Shown: positions 1 through 12,487, numbered from the stretch's first letter. The stretch: DNA of 64,000 nucleotides from Misgurnus anguillicaudatus (GCF_027580225.2 NC_073353.2:36553001-36617000), one strand, 5' to 3'. Notes: generated by a model from the sequence alone, not told the origin. Program-made: numbers and translations.

Positions 1-241
1 TGTTTGCATATTGTCGGACTAGCAATGTCATGTTTTTTAAAATATACAGCACATGCAAATATTAGGGTATATTATAGGGTATAGAGTCATTTTTTTCTCA
101 GTAAACTTTATGCAACACTTTAGGCTTTCGATTCATTAGAGTACAAGAGTATTTATTATTAACATATCTCTAGTTTAAAGTGCATTCTGGGATTGCAATT
201 TCCAAAAATGTAACCACAATAAAACCAATTATGCTCCTTAC

Positions 242-935
242 TAGTGATGCACCGAATGTTCGGCAACCAAAATTATTTGGCCAAAAATAGCAACATTTCG
301 GCCGAACAGTGAAAAGGCTGAATGAATTTTGCCGAACAATGAGGTCTTTGATGAATGCACAAGTACTGAGAACGAGAGACTTTAACTCTTCATCTCATGT
401 CATAGTACAACGAAGAGTGTCATAAAGCAGTATGTAATAAAAACTTCAGAAAACCGGTAAAGTCCAACAATGACAAACGCGCTTATATTAAACGAAAAAA
501 TTAAACGTTTATTAACAATAAGCATTTTGTTAGACTGCTTTGTTGAGCGCTTTTTCCTGTCAATCTTGTCGCAGTCTCTCTCTCTCTCTCTCTGGTCGTG
601 CTTGACCGTGTGTCCGTTGCTTAACATATAGTACAGTGCTGCATAAGCGTTGTTGCAACTTTCTTTAGGTATAGTAATGAAATCACTTCAAAAAGTAACC
701 AGGTGTAAAAAGGCCCTATAATGACTGCTGGAATAAAAAAGTAATTGTTAAATAATGTAAAAATAAATATAGAAAAAAGGACATTCTGAAAATGTAACTT
801 GTGCAATGGTGAGAAAATTTGCAAAATAATATATATATTTTGTAAAGTTTTTATTAAAAAAAACTTTTTCATTTCATGTAAAAAAAGTTTTCATTTTATT
901 CGGCTTCGGCCAAAAATTTTCCTTTCGGTTCCCTA
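242..935. mobile_element. Non-autonomous hAT element, 694 bp
   Basis: The left end reads TAGTGATGCACCGAATGTTC and the right end is a decayed inverted copy (TTTCGGTTCCCTA). Both sides carry an exact 8-bp target duplication, CTCCTTAC (234-241 and 936-943), the hallmark of hAT transposition. Inside are degenerate TTCGGCC-type motifs, a CT run and AT-rich filler; no transposase is visible. The short reading frames inside are chance. Confidence 0.85.
575..593. repeat. (TC)n microsatellite
   Basis: A short uninterrupted TC run inside the hAT element. Confidence 0.9.
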
Positions 936-993
936 CTCCTTACCATTCAAAACACCCATGTTGGGACATACAAAGTCTTATAATGCTACCTAA

Positions 994-1513
994 AGGCTGG
1001 GGTATACATTTTTAGTATAGTCCCCGCGGCTACACGCGGATGGCCGCGTTCGACACTATACGCAATACAAATGATTTCTTATTCAAAATATTGCTCTACC
1101 AGGCCGTCAGGGCAGCACTGATTTGGTGACATTTACAGTACATTAAAACATTAGGATAGGTGAAGAAAAGTAAACCAATCCACCATTGCAAACACAGTTT
1201 AGAACAAACAACAAGACAACAAAGAACAGGAATCAAACAATATGGTAACAAACATGCTCCACAGCTTTCTGTTCTTGGAAGAAGTAAAAATTAAAGAAGA
1301 AAACGGATAGTGTTGGTGCAAATGCTGTCTATATCCTTTGTTTAATTGTTTGTAGTGGAGTGTTTTGTCTAAATATTTTCACGCGCATGCACTGTTGTAC
1401 GCGGACTGTACGCGCTGTCTCGAATTTTGGGCTGCACGCGGACCCTCCTGGTGACGAAAATGACGTCATGCGGTCGGCGAGCATACGCGGACGTCCCTAG
1501 TATACTTTCGGCT
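994..1513. mobile_element. PIF/Harbinger-like MITE, 520 bp
   Basis: The ends AGGCTGGGGTATAC and GTATACTTTCGGCT are imperfect inverted repeats, followed inward by CCGCGG and CGCGGAC blocks that also mirror each other. The flanking 3-bp duplication is TAA (991-993, 1514-1516), matching the TWA preference of PIF/Harbinger. It is richer in CpG than its surroundings. No transposase is present. Confidence 0.75.
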
Positions 1514-2215
1514 TAATAGATTTGGTAACAGAACACAAATAAAAGCTACAACAACATCATGTATAGTGAGCACTATACTGACAATCTCCAATATTTTAGA
1601 AGGCTAAACAAAAAAGGCAAGTCACTTCTGATGCATAACACCAATAAGGGCATAATTCTAATGCGAGATCTCTTTTTCATGGCTCAATGAAGGTCAAAGA
1701 TGCTTTCATCTTACTGTTGTGCAATCGGCGTAATCACTCGGAAAGGTCACACCAATCACAACACAGCGGAGAAACAGACGGATATGCTGGAAAACGCAGG
1801 AAGAAAGCAAGACATCTGTACCGGTTTAACCAAACACATAACACACGACAGTGCACAGGAAAATATGACATACATTGGGAATGTGGCACGTATTTTACTA
1901 AGGAACAGAGATGTGGGTTCATGCCAGGCTAAAAGTAGTCATAGACTCCATAAGACAAGTCTGCTTTCCTAGAAATGTTATTGGTAAAGGCGCACACAAA
2001 CCTACTCAGAAGTTTTTCGTGTGTGACTCCTGCAATCATTATTCAAGTTTAGACCTGGTTACACTTACAATACATCACCGACTGGTGCTAAACAGCTCAT
2101 TACTCAAACGTTACCAAACAAGCACTCGCTTTTTGGCATTCAATGGATGGGCTGTTGCACTCATGAATTTTGCAAGAGTACCAGAGATTTTCATATTCAG
2201 GTAAAATAAAGTTTT
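1514..2215. other. No recognised gene or repeat
   Basis: About 700 bp of apparently unique sequence. Overlapping 60-97-codon frames occur on both strands without splice sites, conserved motifs or start context that would support a gene. Confidence 0.5.
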
Positions 2216-2388
2216 ATTTAGCCTCTTTTACATGTATGCATTTGGAAGATACTTTTATCCAAAGTGACTCACAGTGCATTCAAGATATAGCCTACTTTTT
2301 ATCAATATCTTGGGATTGAAGCCATGATTTTTTGCAATGCATGTTGCAATGATCTGATGACTGAGCAAGGAATAGAGCAGCAATTAAA
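2216..2388 (-). repeat. tRNA-derived SINE, diverged
   Basis: The plus strand shows the 3' tail first (GCATTTGGAAGATACTTTTA, then TCCAAAGTGACTCACAGTGC), followed by a decayed tRNA-like head (GGGATTGAAGCCATGA, CTGATGACTGAGC). This is the order of a minus-strand copy of a widespread teleost SINE whose tail resembles GCTTTGGATAAAAGCGTCTG. It is too mutated for RNA polymerase III activity. Confidence 0.65.
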
Positions 2389-2398
2389 GTTGGATGAT

Positions 2399-3079
2399 CA
2401 GTGCCGGTCCGAGCATCTTGGGGCCCCCAAACAAATTCTGCTTAGGGCCCCTATCACCAATTTCTTTATTAAAAAATAAAGAAATTACAAACATTTATTA
2501 AAAGAACAAAGTTTGCACATTAAGTAAGGGCTAAAATTAGCATTAGGTACAGAAATCAAATTAAATTAATCATAACATACAAACGCATGTGTGTCCAGAA
2601 AGCTTCTTATTTTAGAGCCTTTTTGCAGGTTAAATAGTTTAAAATCACTTGAAATGTTAACATTTGCAAGCCCTTTAAACACGTGAAATGATAAACTTTC
2701 CCTATTTAAATTTGCATATTAATCCGCAATGTCCTTTTCTTCTTTCTCTTTTGGGCACCAGAGGTATACATATTTTTCTGTGACATGGCTTATCATTTAT
2801 TACAGTTACGCGCACTTGCACACTGGCGCAAATTGTCAATGCACGCGAGGTGTCTATATTGCACATGAGTCTCAAACGCTAGCAGGTTGTCTGCAAATCA
2901 GATTTTTTTTGTCTTGAGTTTTTCATTTATTCATTTGTACTCATTAATTCATACATATTCATTCATTTATATTACTTGTTTAAGTTATTTAATTGTAAAA
3001 AAAAACGATTGGGGGCCCCCTTGGTGGCCACGGGGCCCCAAGCGGCTGCTTAGTTCGCTTATGCCTCGGGCCGGCCCTG
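2399..3079. mobile_element. Non-autonomous hAT element, 681 bp
   Basis: The terminal inverted repeats are CAGTGCCGGTCCGAG and CTCGGGCCGGCCCTG, with further mirrored GGGGCCCC blocks. It is flanked by a perfect 8-bp duplication TGGATGAT (2391-2398, 3080-3087). The interior is AT-rich and carries no transposase. Confidence 0.9.
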
Positions 3080-3144
3080 TGGATGATATAGATGTTTTAT
3101 TAAATCTAAAAATAGTTTTGACAAATTTAGACAACCATATTTAG

Positions 3145-3546
3145 TAGGGATGCACGATATATCGGCCGACATATCGTTATCGGCCGATAACTGCTTATTT
3201 TTAATATTATCGGTTATCGGTCTGATAGCAAAATTAGGCCGATAAATGAAAGCCGATAAATGATGGATTATTTTGGTTTGTTGAACCACTTCACTTGCTC
3301 ATTGCTGGCCATGCGGAGTTCTGATTGGTGCTTTCTGTGACATAGCACGAAGATGACACGTGTTGCGGGCTTAAGAAGAGTATGCTAGTCTAGCGCAAAG
3401 ACAAGATGTCCGCGGTCTGGGAGTTTTTCATTGTGAAAATAATATGAATATTTATCGGCCTATATATATATCGGTTATCGGCCCCCAAATATAAAGAGTT
3501 ATCGGTTATCGGTATCGGCCAAAATTTCCATATCGGTGCATCCCTA
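3145..3546. mobile_element. hAT MITE with GCCGATA motifs, 402 bp
   Basis: It opens with TAGGGATGCACGATATATCG and closes with ATATCGGTGCATCCCTA. The flanking 8-bp duplication ATATTTAG (3137-3144, 3547-3554) is perfect. Repeated TATCGG/CCGATA subterminal motifs, likely transposase-binding sites in hAT elements, fill both ends. Confidence 0.9.
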
Positions 3547-3779
3547 ATATTTAGCCTACCTACTCCGGTGAAAGCCTGTTCATCTTCAAAAATGCTGGGG
3601 CTGCAGAAAAAAACGCTTCTCTGCGGTTATCTGGTAAATGCAACAGATGGATCTAACAAGAATATCAGAATTTAACATTATATTAAAAATAATGTAAGCT
3701 GACTTGATACCTTATTGCTGACTGTGCAAAGTTACAAGCTTAACTTTATTAAAGTTTAAAGTTTTTTTTAAGTAGTTGA

Positions 3780-4153
3780 GAGATTACCAGCATTTTTCAT
3801 GATTTTAACAAAAGTTTAATGCCTTCCAGAAAATGTTCTTCTTAAAATATATAAACATACAACATACAATTTCTTTTATTCTATCTTCATTTGCACCTCT
3901 CAAATATGGGTAGGTTTCTTCAAAAACACAAAATTTTGAGCAAAATGCTGAGATAACTAAATTTTTCTGAAGAACTTTTGATAGAGATCAGATGCAGAGC
4001 GATCCTCAAAACATACACGGACATACAGCTGTTTGCCCTAGGGCGATACTTCCGGGTTTTATACGTTGCAGAGGTGGATAATAGCGGTATTGCGTGAAGA
4101 AGCGCTTTCTCTTAATTGATAAGTTAACTCGTCAATAGCGGGGAAAGAGTTAA
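3780..4153 (-). mobile_element. TTAA-flanked CTCTTTCC MITE, 5'-truncated copy
   Basis: A minus-strand copy of the family seen complete at 34,555 and 39,003. The end GGGGAAAGAGTTAA (4140-4153) is intact; the other terminus is lost near 3780. Internal landmarks are ATGCCTTCCAGAAAATGTTC and TATGGGTAGGTTTCTTCAAA. Confidence 0.7.
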
Positions 4154-4334
4154 TTTTACAACACTTCATAAAGATGGAGCAGCTACTGTTTAAACAGCCT
4201 TTTGCAGTTATCCGCTTTATTTTCCATATAGAGCACCGCATATAACAAATGTTCTCCGTATCGCTTCTTTCTCCGTGTCTGTCTTGTTTAGATCTGTATT
4301 AACAAAATAAAGTCGGTTATATAACAAGAAGCTA

Positions 4335-4629
4335 ACAAATGTCTTACTGTGGGTTCACACCAGACGCGAGTTCAACGATTTGTGCGAGTAGATTACATAC
4401 AAAGCAATGCAAAGACGCAATCAGACGCGTCCTCGCGTGGGGCGTTGCAAATGACGAGATATGGGCGGTGCGTTTGCCGCGAAAACACACGCTATTTGCC
4501 TCGAACGCGATTTCGCCCAAGTTGAAAATATTTAACTCGAGCAGGAAAAAAATTTCATGACATGAAGTTAAATCCTGCGAGTAATCTAGAGCGAGTACGT
4601 GATGCCCCGCATTTGGTGTGTACGTACCA
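4335..4629. repeat. GC-richer repeat with CACACCAGACGCGA end
   Basis: It begins GGTTCACACCAGACGCGAG. A related sequence ends near 32,370 with CGCCTGGTGTGAAC, so the two look like partial copies of one inverted-repeat family. It contains several CpGs and two overlapping chance frames. Confidence 0.5.
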
Positions 4630-4632
4630 TTA

Positions 4633-4949
4633 CTGTACGTCCACACCGCTGCCGACTTGAGCTTCCAAAGTTACCGGAAGTCTTCTCTTATCCGCAAGGG
4701 GCGTCAAATCCATCTGTGTCACGTTTTGGGCGTTTTGAGCGACCAGAGCGTCAATCAGAAAGTTGAAAGAAGTTCAATTTTATGGTATTGAGCTTGACGT
4801 GGTTCAGCGGCAAGCAGCGGCAAAACGGCAACAACCAATCGAAATATAGCCTAGACGTTCTTCGCTGGCTGATTCCAGAGAAACATACAATGTAAACTTT
4901 CGTTTTTACCAAAACATTAGTTCAAGTCAGCGGCGGTGTAAACGTACAG
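4633..4949. mobile_element. PIF/Harbinger-like MITE, 317 bp
   Basis: The ends CTGTACGTCCACACCGCTG and CGGCGGTGTAAACGTACAG are inverted repeats. The flanking 3-bp duplication is TTA (4630-4632, 4950-4952). It holds no coding sequence. Confidence 0.8.
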
Positions 4950-4952
4950 TTA

Positions 4953-6083
4953 TGATGCACTGATGCGGTGAAGCAGCATCTCTAAATAACACGTGAGGCG
5001 GTGGCCAAAAACGGACAACCCGGCTTTAAAACTCAAAATACTTAAATAAGTCTGCGATGTTGATTCGCAAAACAATCAGAAATACATACAAATTAATTTT
5101 CATGTGTTAAACTCATCCTCACATTAAAATATAAAGCTTCTTAACACATGTTTCATGTTGAATTTACACAGTCAGAGATATTCTTAATGACAATTTTATC
5201 AAATGACAAAACATTAAACGATGTGTAACAGTAAAACCAACACCCAGCTTTTTCTTTGTAGCTAATCTGTGGATTAATGTCTGGAAAGTTTCATTTCTAT
5301 CAAGGTACCAGCGACTGCCGTTTACTGTACATTCCCTGCTTGGTTATTCAAGACAAACAACGTCCACTCCCTGGAATACTTTTGGACGGACATAAATCCT
5401 CATCCTACTTTCTACAAAACGTGTGTTTTCTGTACAGCAGGTGTGCAGTTATTTAAATATATTTTTATACATCAGTCTATTATCAGTTATTTCACATGAA
5501 CCCGTAAACAAAACCTAAAACCAAAACAAACTGCGGTTGGTCAGCTTTACATTTCAAACTCTTTCTATCTGACTTTTGTCAATGTTTGGTCAGAAAACAG
5601 ACAACTTGTACCATAACATCTTGCAGAGTTTCTCCCTTTACTCGCTGTGTTTTTTGCAAAGCAGTTTTAAAACAACATGCATTGTTGAGTCAAGTTCCCA
5701 TGGAAGAGATGCGTCTTAAGACCCTTCATTTGTCTTTGTTCATCGAGTCATCTGTGTATAAACAAACATGACAACATTGTGTTTTTGGCATCATGTAGCA
5801 AGAACAAAACAAGCCTCAGGATGGATTATGAATAAAAGAAAAAGTTGTGTTATTGTTTAACCCTGGACCATCAATTTAGAAACCACAGCCAGAATTTCCA
5901 GAAAGTGTGAAACTAAAACATTTTTACTATTTTAGTTTTCTCCAACAAGCACACTTCAACTGTTGGTCAAAGACAAAAGTGATTTTGATTAGCTGATTAA
6001 TCATTTGGCTAACTGGACAATAAATAATAAGTATAGTACAACTTCTAACGTTATTTATTAAAAAGTACAATTTCAAAACGCTA
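4953..6083. other. Unique non-coding DNA
   Basis: AT-rich sequence in which I see no gene, splice pair or repeat signature. A 61-codon frame at 5586-5771 has no support. Confidence 0.5.
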
Positions 6084-6303
6084 TTAAAGGGATTGTTCAC
6101 CCAAAATTTCTGTCATCATTTACTAACTCTCATGTTGTTACAAACCTGAATACATTTCTTAGTTTTGATGAACACAAGCGAATAAATTTTCAGGAATGTT
6201 TGTAACCAAACCGTTTGTGAGCCCTATTCACTTCTATGGTATTCATTTTTCCTACTATGAAAGTGAATGGGGCTCATGATCGTTTTGGTTACAAACATTA
6301 TAC
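6084..6303 (+). mobile_element. TTAAAGGG palindromic MITE, truncated
   Basis: The left arm begins TTAAAGGGATTGTTCACCC and continues to the shared core GGTTACAAACAT. The right terminus is missing. It is the same family as 6718-7355, 35,158-35,450 and 56,897-57,213. Confidence 0.75.
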
Positions 6304-6717
6304 TTAGTTAAAATTTTCCAGTTAAAAAAATATGGTTTGAGAAACAATGCCTTATATTGTCTGTACTAGTATTGGGCGATATGCCCCATTTTGAGATCGT
6401 TAGCCTGTGAGATCGCCAATACACGATATGTATATAATTATACACGAGTGTATATAATTTTGTACCAAATTTGTTACGATCCCAGATGGTATTTTAGGGG
6501 TATGGATGGGAGGTAACAATCGGCACAACCCTACAAGTAACTTCTAAATAACTTCTAAAATGTATAATTTAATGGCGATGATAATGTGATACGAACAAAA
6601 ACGTATTTTGGTCTACATTATCTATGACATTGATGCATCATTGCGGTCCAATTTATCAGGACTATTTTTCACTTTAGACGTGCCAGACAGATCACAGAGC
6701 ATCCTAAAACTTAAAAT

Positions 6718-7355
6718 TAAAGGGATAGTTCACTTTAAAATGAAAGTTCTGTCATCATTTACTCGTTCTCATGTTGTTCCAAACCTGTATGAATTTATTT
6801 TTTCTGATGAACACAAAAGAAGATATTTTGAGAAATTATTGTAAACACACAGCAGATAGTGACCATTGACTTCCATAGTAGGGAAAAAATATTTTGGAAA
6901 TATTGTGATAAATGATGGTAAGCACACAGTTACCGAGCCCCTAAGGTGAAATTGGAGTTAAAAAAATCAAAAGTTTAGTTTCATGTGCTCACGCGAAACT
7001 TTCGCGTGCTCACATGAAACCTTCATGTGCAAATTTTTTTTTTAAGTTTGATTTTTGCTTATTGCTTGCGCACGTTAAAATTTCGCTATAGTTCGGATAG
7101 TTTCACGTGCGCATGTGAAACTAAACTTTATTTAGTTTTTGCTCCATGTCCCCTTAGGGGCTCCATACACAGTTGACGGTATCCATTGAATTAAATCTTT
7201 TTTTTATGGTAATTATTTGCTGTGTGTTTACCATCATTTCTCAAAATATCTACTTTTGTGTTCATCAGAAAAAAGAAATTCATACAGGTTTAGAACAACA
7301 TGAGGATGAGAAAATGATGACATAATTTTCATTTCAAAGTGAACTAACCCTTTAA
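6718..7355. mobile_element. TTAAAGGG palindromic MITE, interrupted
   Basis: The ends TTAAAGGGATAGTTCAC and GTGAACTAACCCTTTAA mirror each other, and the arms carry ATGTTGTTCCAAACCTGTAT and its inverted copy. A separate hAT element (6932-7166) splits the right half, so this element was there first. Confidence 0.8.
6932..7166. mobile_element. hAT MITE with GTGCTCACGTGAAAC motifs, 235 bp
   Basis: The ends are ACCGAGCCCCTAAGG and CCTTAGGGGCTCCAT. A perfect 8-bp duplication ACACAGTT (6924-6931, 7167-7174) flanks it. The interior is a cluster of inverted and direct copies of a GTGCTCACGTGAAAC-like word. A related truncated copy lies at 26,549. Confidence 0.9.
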
Positions 7356-7374
7356 ATTATGCAATGTATTGCTA

Positions 7375-8720
7375 TTGGCTAGGAAACCTGGGGATTAATT
7401 ACACATCATTTTATGATAAAATTTTCCAGTTTGAGAACCACTGCTTTAAGGTTTCAACGTGAACACCATCTACACACGGGAATAGATTTCCCCCCAAACC
7501 CATCAAAGATCAGAATACAAATATTTGCTTCCTCGTGGCATGACTGCTTTAAGAAAAATGCAAAGAATGTGCACAACTGTATCCATCTGCACTGGGCCCA
7601 TCCTAAACACAAAGCACATAACAAAAGTCTGCACAATTCAGACAGGAAATGGAAACAAACTGTTGAGAGCTGTGAAACAACCGTGCTCATTAAGAACAAG
7701 AAATGTTGAGGATTATTTCAAGAAAACATTTCGTCACATCTGGCTGTGGGGCTTTGAAGCTGGTGCCTTTCCCACAAGTGTTGGTTTACAGAGGTGGCAA
7801 GCCAGTTGGGTTTGGCCGGCCATCCGACTGTCTCGTAATAACACAGCTTGATCCATCAAGACCGGCCTCCCCGCTCCGCTCTGGAGCTTTAATCGAACTC
7901 GCCTGGGAGACGTACTTGCATACGTTCGCCTTGATGTGTGTTAGCCACAGTCATAAAACAAGCTTTTAATGACGGTGTGCACAGCAAGTGTGTGTTTATG
8001 TCAAAATGCCCTTAACTTTGCAATTAGCTGTTTGTTCCACCATTCTCATGTGGCACATGCGGGCCAGACGCTGGGTTTTAGGATTTTTATAACCGAGTCC
8101 GAAAAAGGGAAGGAATGTGATAATGCCAAAAAAATAAAATTACATGCATAAAGTCAGATTTAACAAATCCATGAATTATCTTTTGCAACAACGTCATATT
8201 GCATTATGAATAAACTCACAAATGAATTGTTTATTTTTCTTTTGACAAAGAGTAGCTCGGGGCATGTCTTAAATTCATTACAAAGGCAAAACGCTTGCAT
8301 ATTTCATTCCGGATCGGATTAGCCGAATTGGATATTATGGAAAACGTACAAATGAGACAACAACGGCATATAAATCGAATTAGTCTCTCGTCATATCCAT
8401 TGTTCTAAAGAGGTTTTGTGTTTAGACATCCCAGCCCTCTCATCTTGCGCACACAAATCCTTTCGACAATAGCAAATTTTCCAGAGCACTCGTCGGCTAA
8501 TGACAATGACATTTTTGTGACCTTACAACACTAATTTTACACTTCACAGATCACAGACCAATGCTCACACCAAAATACCCACAATGCCTTAAAACCACGT
8601 CCTGATTACAGCTCTGTTCAAACACTACAGACCACTACACACTTTAAACAAACACGCTTGGATCCAGTTACACAACTTTAGTAATCCATTTCCTCAAAGC
8701 CACAGACCATTTACAGGGTT
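7375..8720. other. Repeat-free island, possible conserved non-coding DNA
   Basis: About 1.3 kb of balanced composition without a transposon signature. Several overlapping frames of 60-108 codons (for example 7413-7709, 7525-7851 and 7703-7969) occur in different phases. None has a Kozak-plus-splice arrangement or a recognisable motif, so I do not call a gene. An intronic regulatory element is possible but is only inference. Confidence 0.35.
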
Positions 8721-9176
8721 AAGGGTCTTTAGGACGTACTTGTTCCACCGGTTTTCTTAGCGCACAGATTTCCATATGGTGATAAAGCAGCAGAGATTAT
8801 AAAAAGAATGAACCATTAAATAAAGCAATATTTGGTTTCATATTATTGTGGAAGTGAAACTGGTATTTAACTGAAAAATGAAACAATAACTACTGCTATA
8901 TTTAGTCTGCCTGAGTATATTTAAAGAAGTCATATGATCCGATTTCATAATTTTCTTTGTCTTTAGAGTGTGAACACTGTTTGTGCATATAGAGGATCAT
9001 TGCAAATATTAAAGTCTTGAAGAGCATCAATTAACCGATTCACGATTTTACATTTCCTTTGGTGTGTACGTGTGTATTAGTAGGGGAGAGCAGTGGCGAA
9101 AGTACAATTTTTCAGAAAAACTTAATTTAAAAAAAAATAATTTTATAGATAGAGAGGTATTTTTGCAGTGATCAAT

Positions 9177-9909
9177 GAGGCTGTTTACACTTGGCATTAA
9201 TATGTGTTTTCGTCGATCGGATCACAAGTGGACGACGTTAATGTCAGGTGTAAACGGTGTTCAAAACGTTTTGAGCTCGTCCACTTTCAAACACTTTCAA
9301 CCACATCCAGAGGTGGTCGAAACCACTTTCTATCGGATCGCTTTGGAGTTGCGGAACGCACATGTGGTTGAATGTGTTCGAACAGCCACACGCGACCGCC
9401 TTCTCTTTGCCCATTTATCTAATCTGAGGTATTAAACAAAAGTTTTACGTCTTTTTTGACTTCTGGCGTGAACATTCGGTGAACAGCGCTATTTTTAGCC
9501 TTTCATTGATAAAACTAAGCGGCTGATCTCCGTAGTTTCGTTTTGAAAGCCTGTGAAAGTTGCGCGATCCTATTTCATCAATTGCGCTGAAAATTCAAAG
9601 AAAGCTCTTACATACTCGTGTACAAAACACTGTGCAGCATGTTTACTTGCTAAACAAGCAGTGCACTCCGACATAATATTAGTTTGCGTCCATATAAACT
9701 CATAATTACTCCCGCTCGGGTTTGAATGACAGCAGAGAGACTCGCCCACCGTCTCACAGACCACCCCCTCATAGTATTCAGCACAGAAGCGGTCGAAAGT
9801 GGACAAAAGAGACGGATTTAAATACCAGGTGTAAACGTAATGTGTCTCTCTCATCCACTTGTGATCCGATCGAAGAAAACACATCTTAATACCAAGTGTA
9901 AACAGCCCC
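9177..9909. mobile_element. 733-bp MITE with GAGGCTGTTTACACTTGG ends, copy 1
   Basis: The ends are GAGGCTGTTTACACTTGG and CCAAGTGTAAACAGCCCC. The 3-bp duplication AAT (9174-9176, 9910-9912) flanks it. Subterminal inverted blocks (GATCGGATCACAAGTGGACG and its mirror) extend the terminal repeats. A 121-codon minus frame over the right half is a by-product. Sister copy at 11,516. Confidence 0.85.
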
Positions 9910-9912
9910 AAT

Positions 9913-11512
9913 AACTCACAAGTGTGGTCTATCAATACCAGGTGGAATTTTCTAGAAATGTAAAAGGACTTCAGTATAATTTCACTTCAAACTTAAGTTG
10001 TGAATTTTTACTTCCAACCCCCCCTAAAATAATGTGCTTTTTAACCATAAACCATAATACCAAATATACAAAATAACGTTGATGAAATAGGTGCACTTTA
10101 AACCAAGAGAGATATTCTTTTTAAAACGCCTGATTCAAACATGCCGCCACAATTGCATGCACTTTAATTCATGCTGTAGTATTATTGTCACCCTCGCAAT
10201 ACATTTTTGCTTTGGGAGCGGATATTCCAAATATGGTAAGGAGCGTAACATTTCCGTCACACAGGTAAGGTATTTCGGCTAATCACAGTGCACTGGATAG
10301 CTGGCCAATCAGAGCACATCGTGCTTTTCATTGTACGATGAGTTTTGTACAAATCGCCCCGTTTCAGAAACGTAGGGCATAGAGGCGGGGCTTTTCCCTG
10401 TTACGTATTTATACACATTGGATTATTTGGTTATGATTTCAGCAATAAGACTGTTTTACTCTCAGCTCTTATTAACATATTTTAAATTCATTATTTTAAC
10501 ATATTTTTAACCCTATAGGGCAGAATTACCATAATTCTGGAGACGTTTACCTAAAATTTGTGCAGACTAAAAAAGTCCACATCATCCTCATCAGGAACTT
10601 TTTTCAACAGCCAGAATAAAGCGTCATAATTGATGCTGATTGCTTGATGTGCTTAATCTCATACAAATGTAGCGTACATGTAATAAATGATCAAACTATT
10701 AATCACCAAATTCTCAAAACATAAAAAATAATCTATATTAATTTTGATCTATCCCAGTAATGAGAATATAATGAAGAACAGCACTAAAAAATATATTTTT
10801 TTAAATAATTGACTGAACACAATACAGCAATGATAAGTAATGGGCGAGGTGCTTAACAATGTTTTTAATACCAAACGTATTAATTCTGCTAAAATACGCA
10901 TCATTAATAAATGCAAAACGCATTTTGTCTTTTGATTTTGGTTTGAAGTGCTTCCATGAGAATCCAGTATTGTTTTGATGAAATTGCTGCACTTCTCGAC
11001 ACCAAATCACACTTCTGTGGGCTCGGGGAAGAGGAGTTTTTAGGTGAAAATGATAAAATCTCACAGTCCTCAGGATAAATGTGATGCAGAATGCTTCCCA
11101 CAAACTTGACATGAATTATTCAAAACCATCTGCTACAGAACTGGAGCTGAAAAAGGATCAGGGGATATTTTGGGTTTCAGTGCATCTGTGCAATGCAGTA
11201 GGGTCTGATTCCCTCTTCTTCAACACTCGTCTTTCTGCATGAACATACAGCAGGATTCACCTCCGGCAGGTATTACCTCACCAAATCTAATAGTATGCAG
11301 GAGTGTAGTGTCCTCCATGGGCTTGCTATGAGTAATGAGCTTAAATTAACTGGAGAGAGAAAAAACACCCAAAAACCCTATGCTAGAAATGTTGTTATGT
11401 ATGCATCGTTCTTTTATAAAATTCAACAAAAAATATTGCGTAATATTTTAACCATTTGTCAACTCAATAATATAAAGTACTGTGCAATAGTCTTAAGCCA
11501 CCATGGCGCCTT
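9913..11512. other. Unique non-coding DNA between the sister MITEs
   Basis: About 1.6 kb of mostly AT-rich sequence. A slightly GC-richer block (10,200-10,420) carries GGCGGGGC and ATTGG-like words but has no gene attached. The 103-codon minus frame at 10,801-11,112 is unsupported. Confidence 0.45.
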
Positions 11513-11515
11513 TAG

Positions 11516-12248
11516 GAGGCCGTTTACACTTGGCACCAACATGTGCCCTCGTCGATCGGATCACAAGTGGACGACGTTAATGCCAGGTGTAAACGGTGTT
11601 CAAAACGTTTTGAGCTCGTCCACTTTCGACCACTTTCAACCACATCCAAAGGTGGCCGAAACCACTTTCGATCGGATCGCTTTGGAGTTGCGGAACGCAC
11701 ATGTGGTTGAATGCGTTCGAACAGCCTCACGCGACCGCCTTCTCTCCCCCCATTTATCTAATCTGAGGTATTAAACACAAGTTTTACGTCTTTTTTGACT
11801 TCTGGCGTGAACATTCGGTAAACAGCGCTATTTTTAGCCTTTCATTGATAAAACTAAGCGGCTGATCTCCGTAGTTTCGTTTTGAAAGCGTGTGAAAGTT
11901 GCGCGATCCTATTTCATCAATTGCGCTGAAAATTCAAAGAAAGCTCTTACATACTCGTGTACAAAACACTGTGCAGCATGTTTACTTGCTAAACAAGCAG
12001 TGCACTCCGACATAATATTAGTTTGCGTCCATATAAACTCATAATTACTCCCGCTCGGGTTGGAAAGACAGCAGAGAGACTCGCCCACCGTCTCACAGAC
12101 CACCCCCTCATAGTATTCAGCACAGAAGCGGTCGAAAGTGGACAAAAGAGACGGATTTAAATACCAGGTGTAAACGTAATGTGTCTCTCTCGTCCACTTG
12201 TGATCCGATCGATGAAAACACATCTTAATACCAAGTGTAAACAGCCTC
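11516..12248. mobile_element. 733-bp MITE, copy 2
   Basis: Exactly the same length and internal order as the copy at 9177, differing by scattered substitutions. The ends are GAGGCCGTTTACACTTGG and CCAAGTGTAAACAGCCTC. The flanking duplication is TAG (11,513-11,515, 12,249-12,251). The different target triplets show two independent insertions rather than one duplicated segment. Confidence 0.85.
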
Positions 12249-12299
12249 TAGGTGTCTTGTTTTGGGAATGATATAGTGACCATATAAAGTATCTTTATT

Positions 12300-12487
12300 A
12301 AAAGATGAACACAAAAGAAGAGATTCTGAGGAATGTTTGTAATCAGACCCATTGACTTCCATGGTATTTTTTCTTAATAGGGCGTCTGATCATTCCAAAA
12401 AATATCTTCCTTACTGTTTAATAAAACAACTAGATTTATACAAGTTTGTAACAACATGATGACTTTTGGGTGAACTAGCCCTTTAAA
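12300..12487. mobile_element. TTAAAGGG palindromic MITE, partial
   Basis: It retains AGATGAACACAAAAGAAGA, the central CATTGACTTCCATGG and the right terminus GGGTGAACTAGCCCTTTAA. The left terminus is lost. Confidence 0.7.

Noticed and set aside
2216..2388. A tRNA gene
   Set aside because: The tRNA-like head is decayed and attached to a SINE tail, so it is a retroposed SINE.
11295..11774. 159-codon plus-strand frame
   Set aside because: It begins in unique DNA and continues into the terminal part of the 733-bp MITE; the same peptide segment appears in the sister copy at 9175, so it is transposon sequence.
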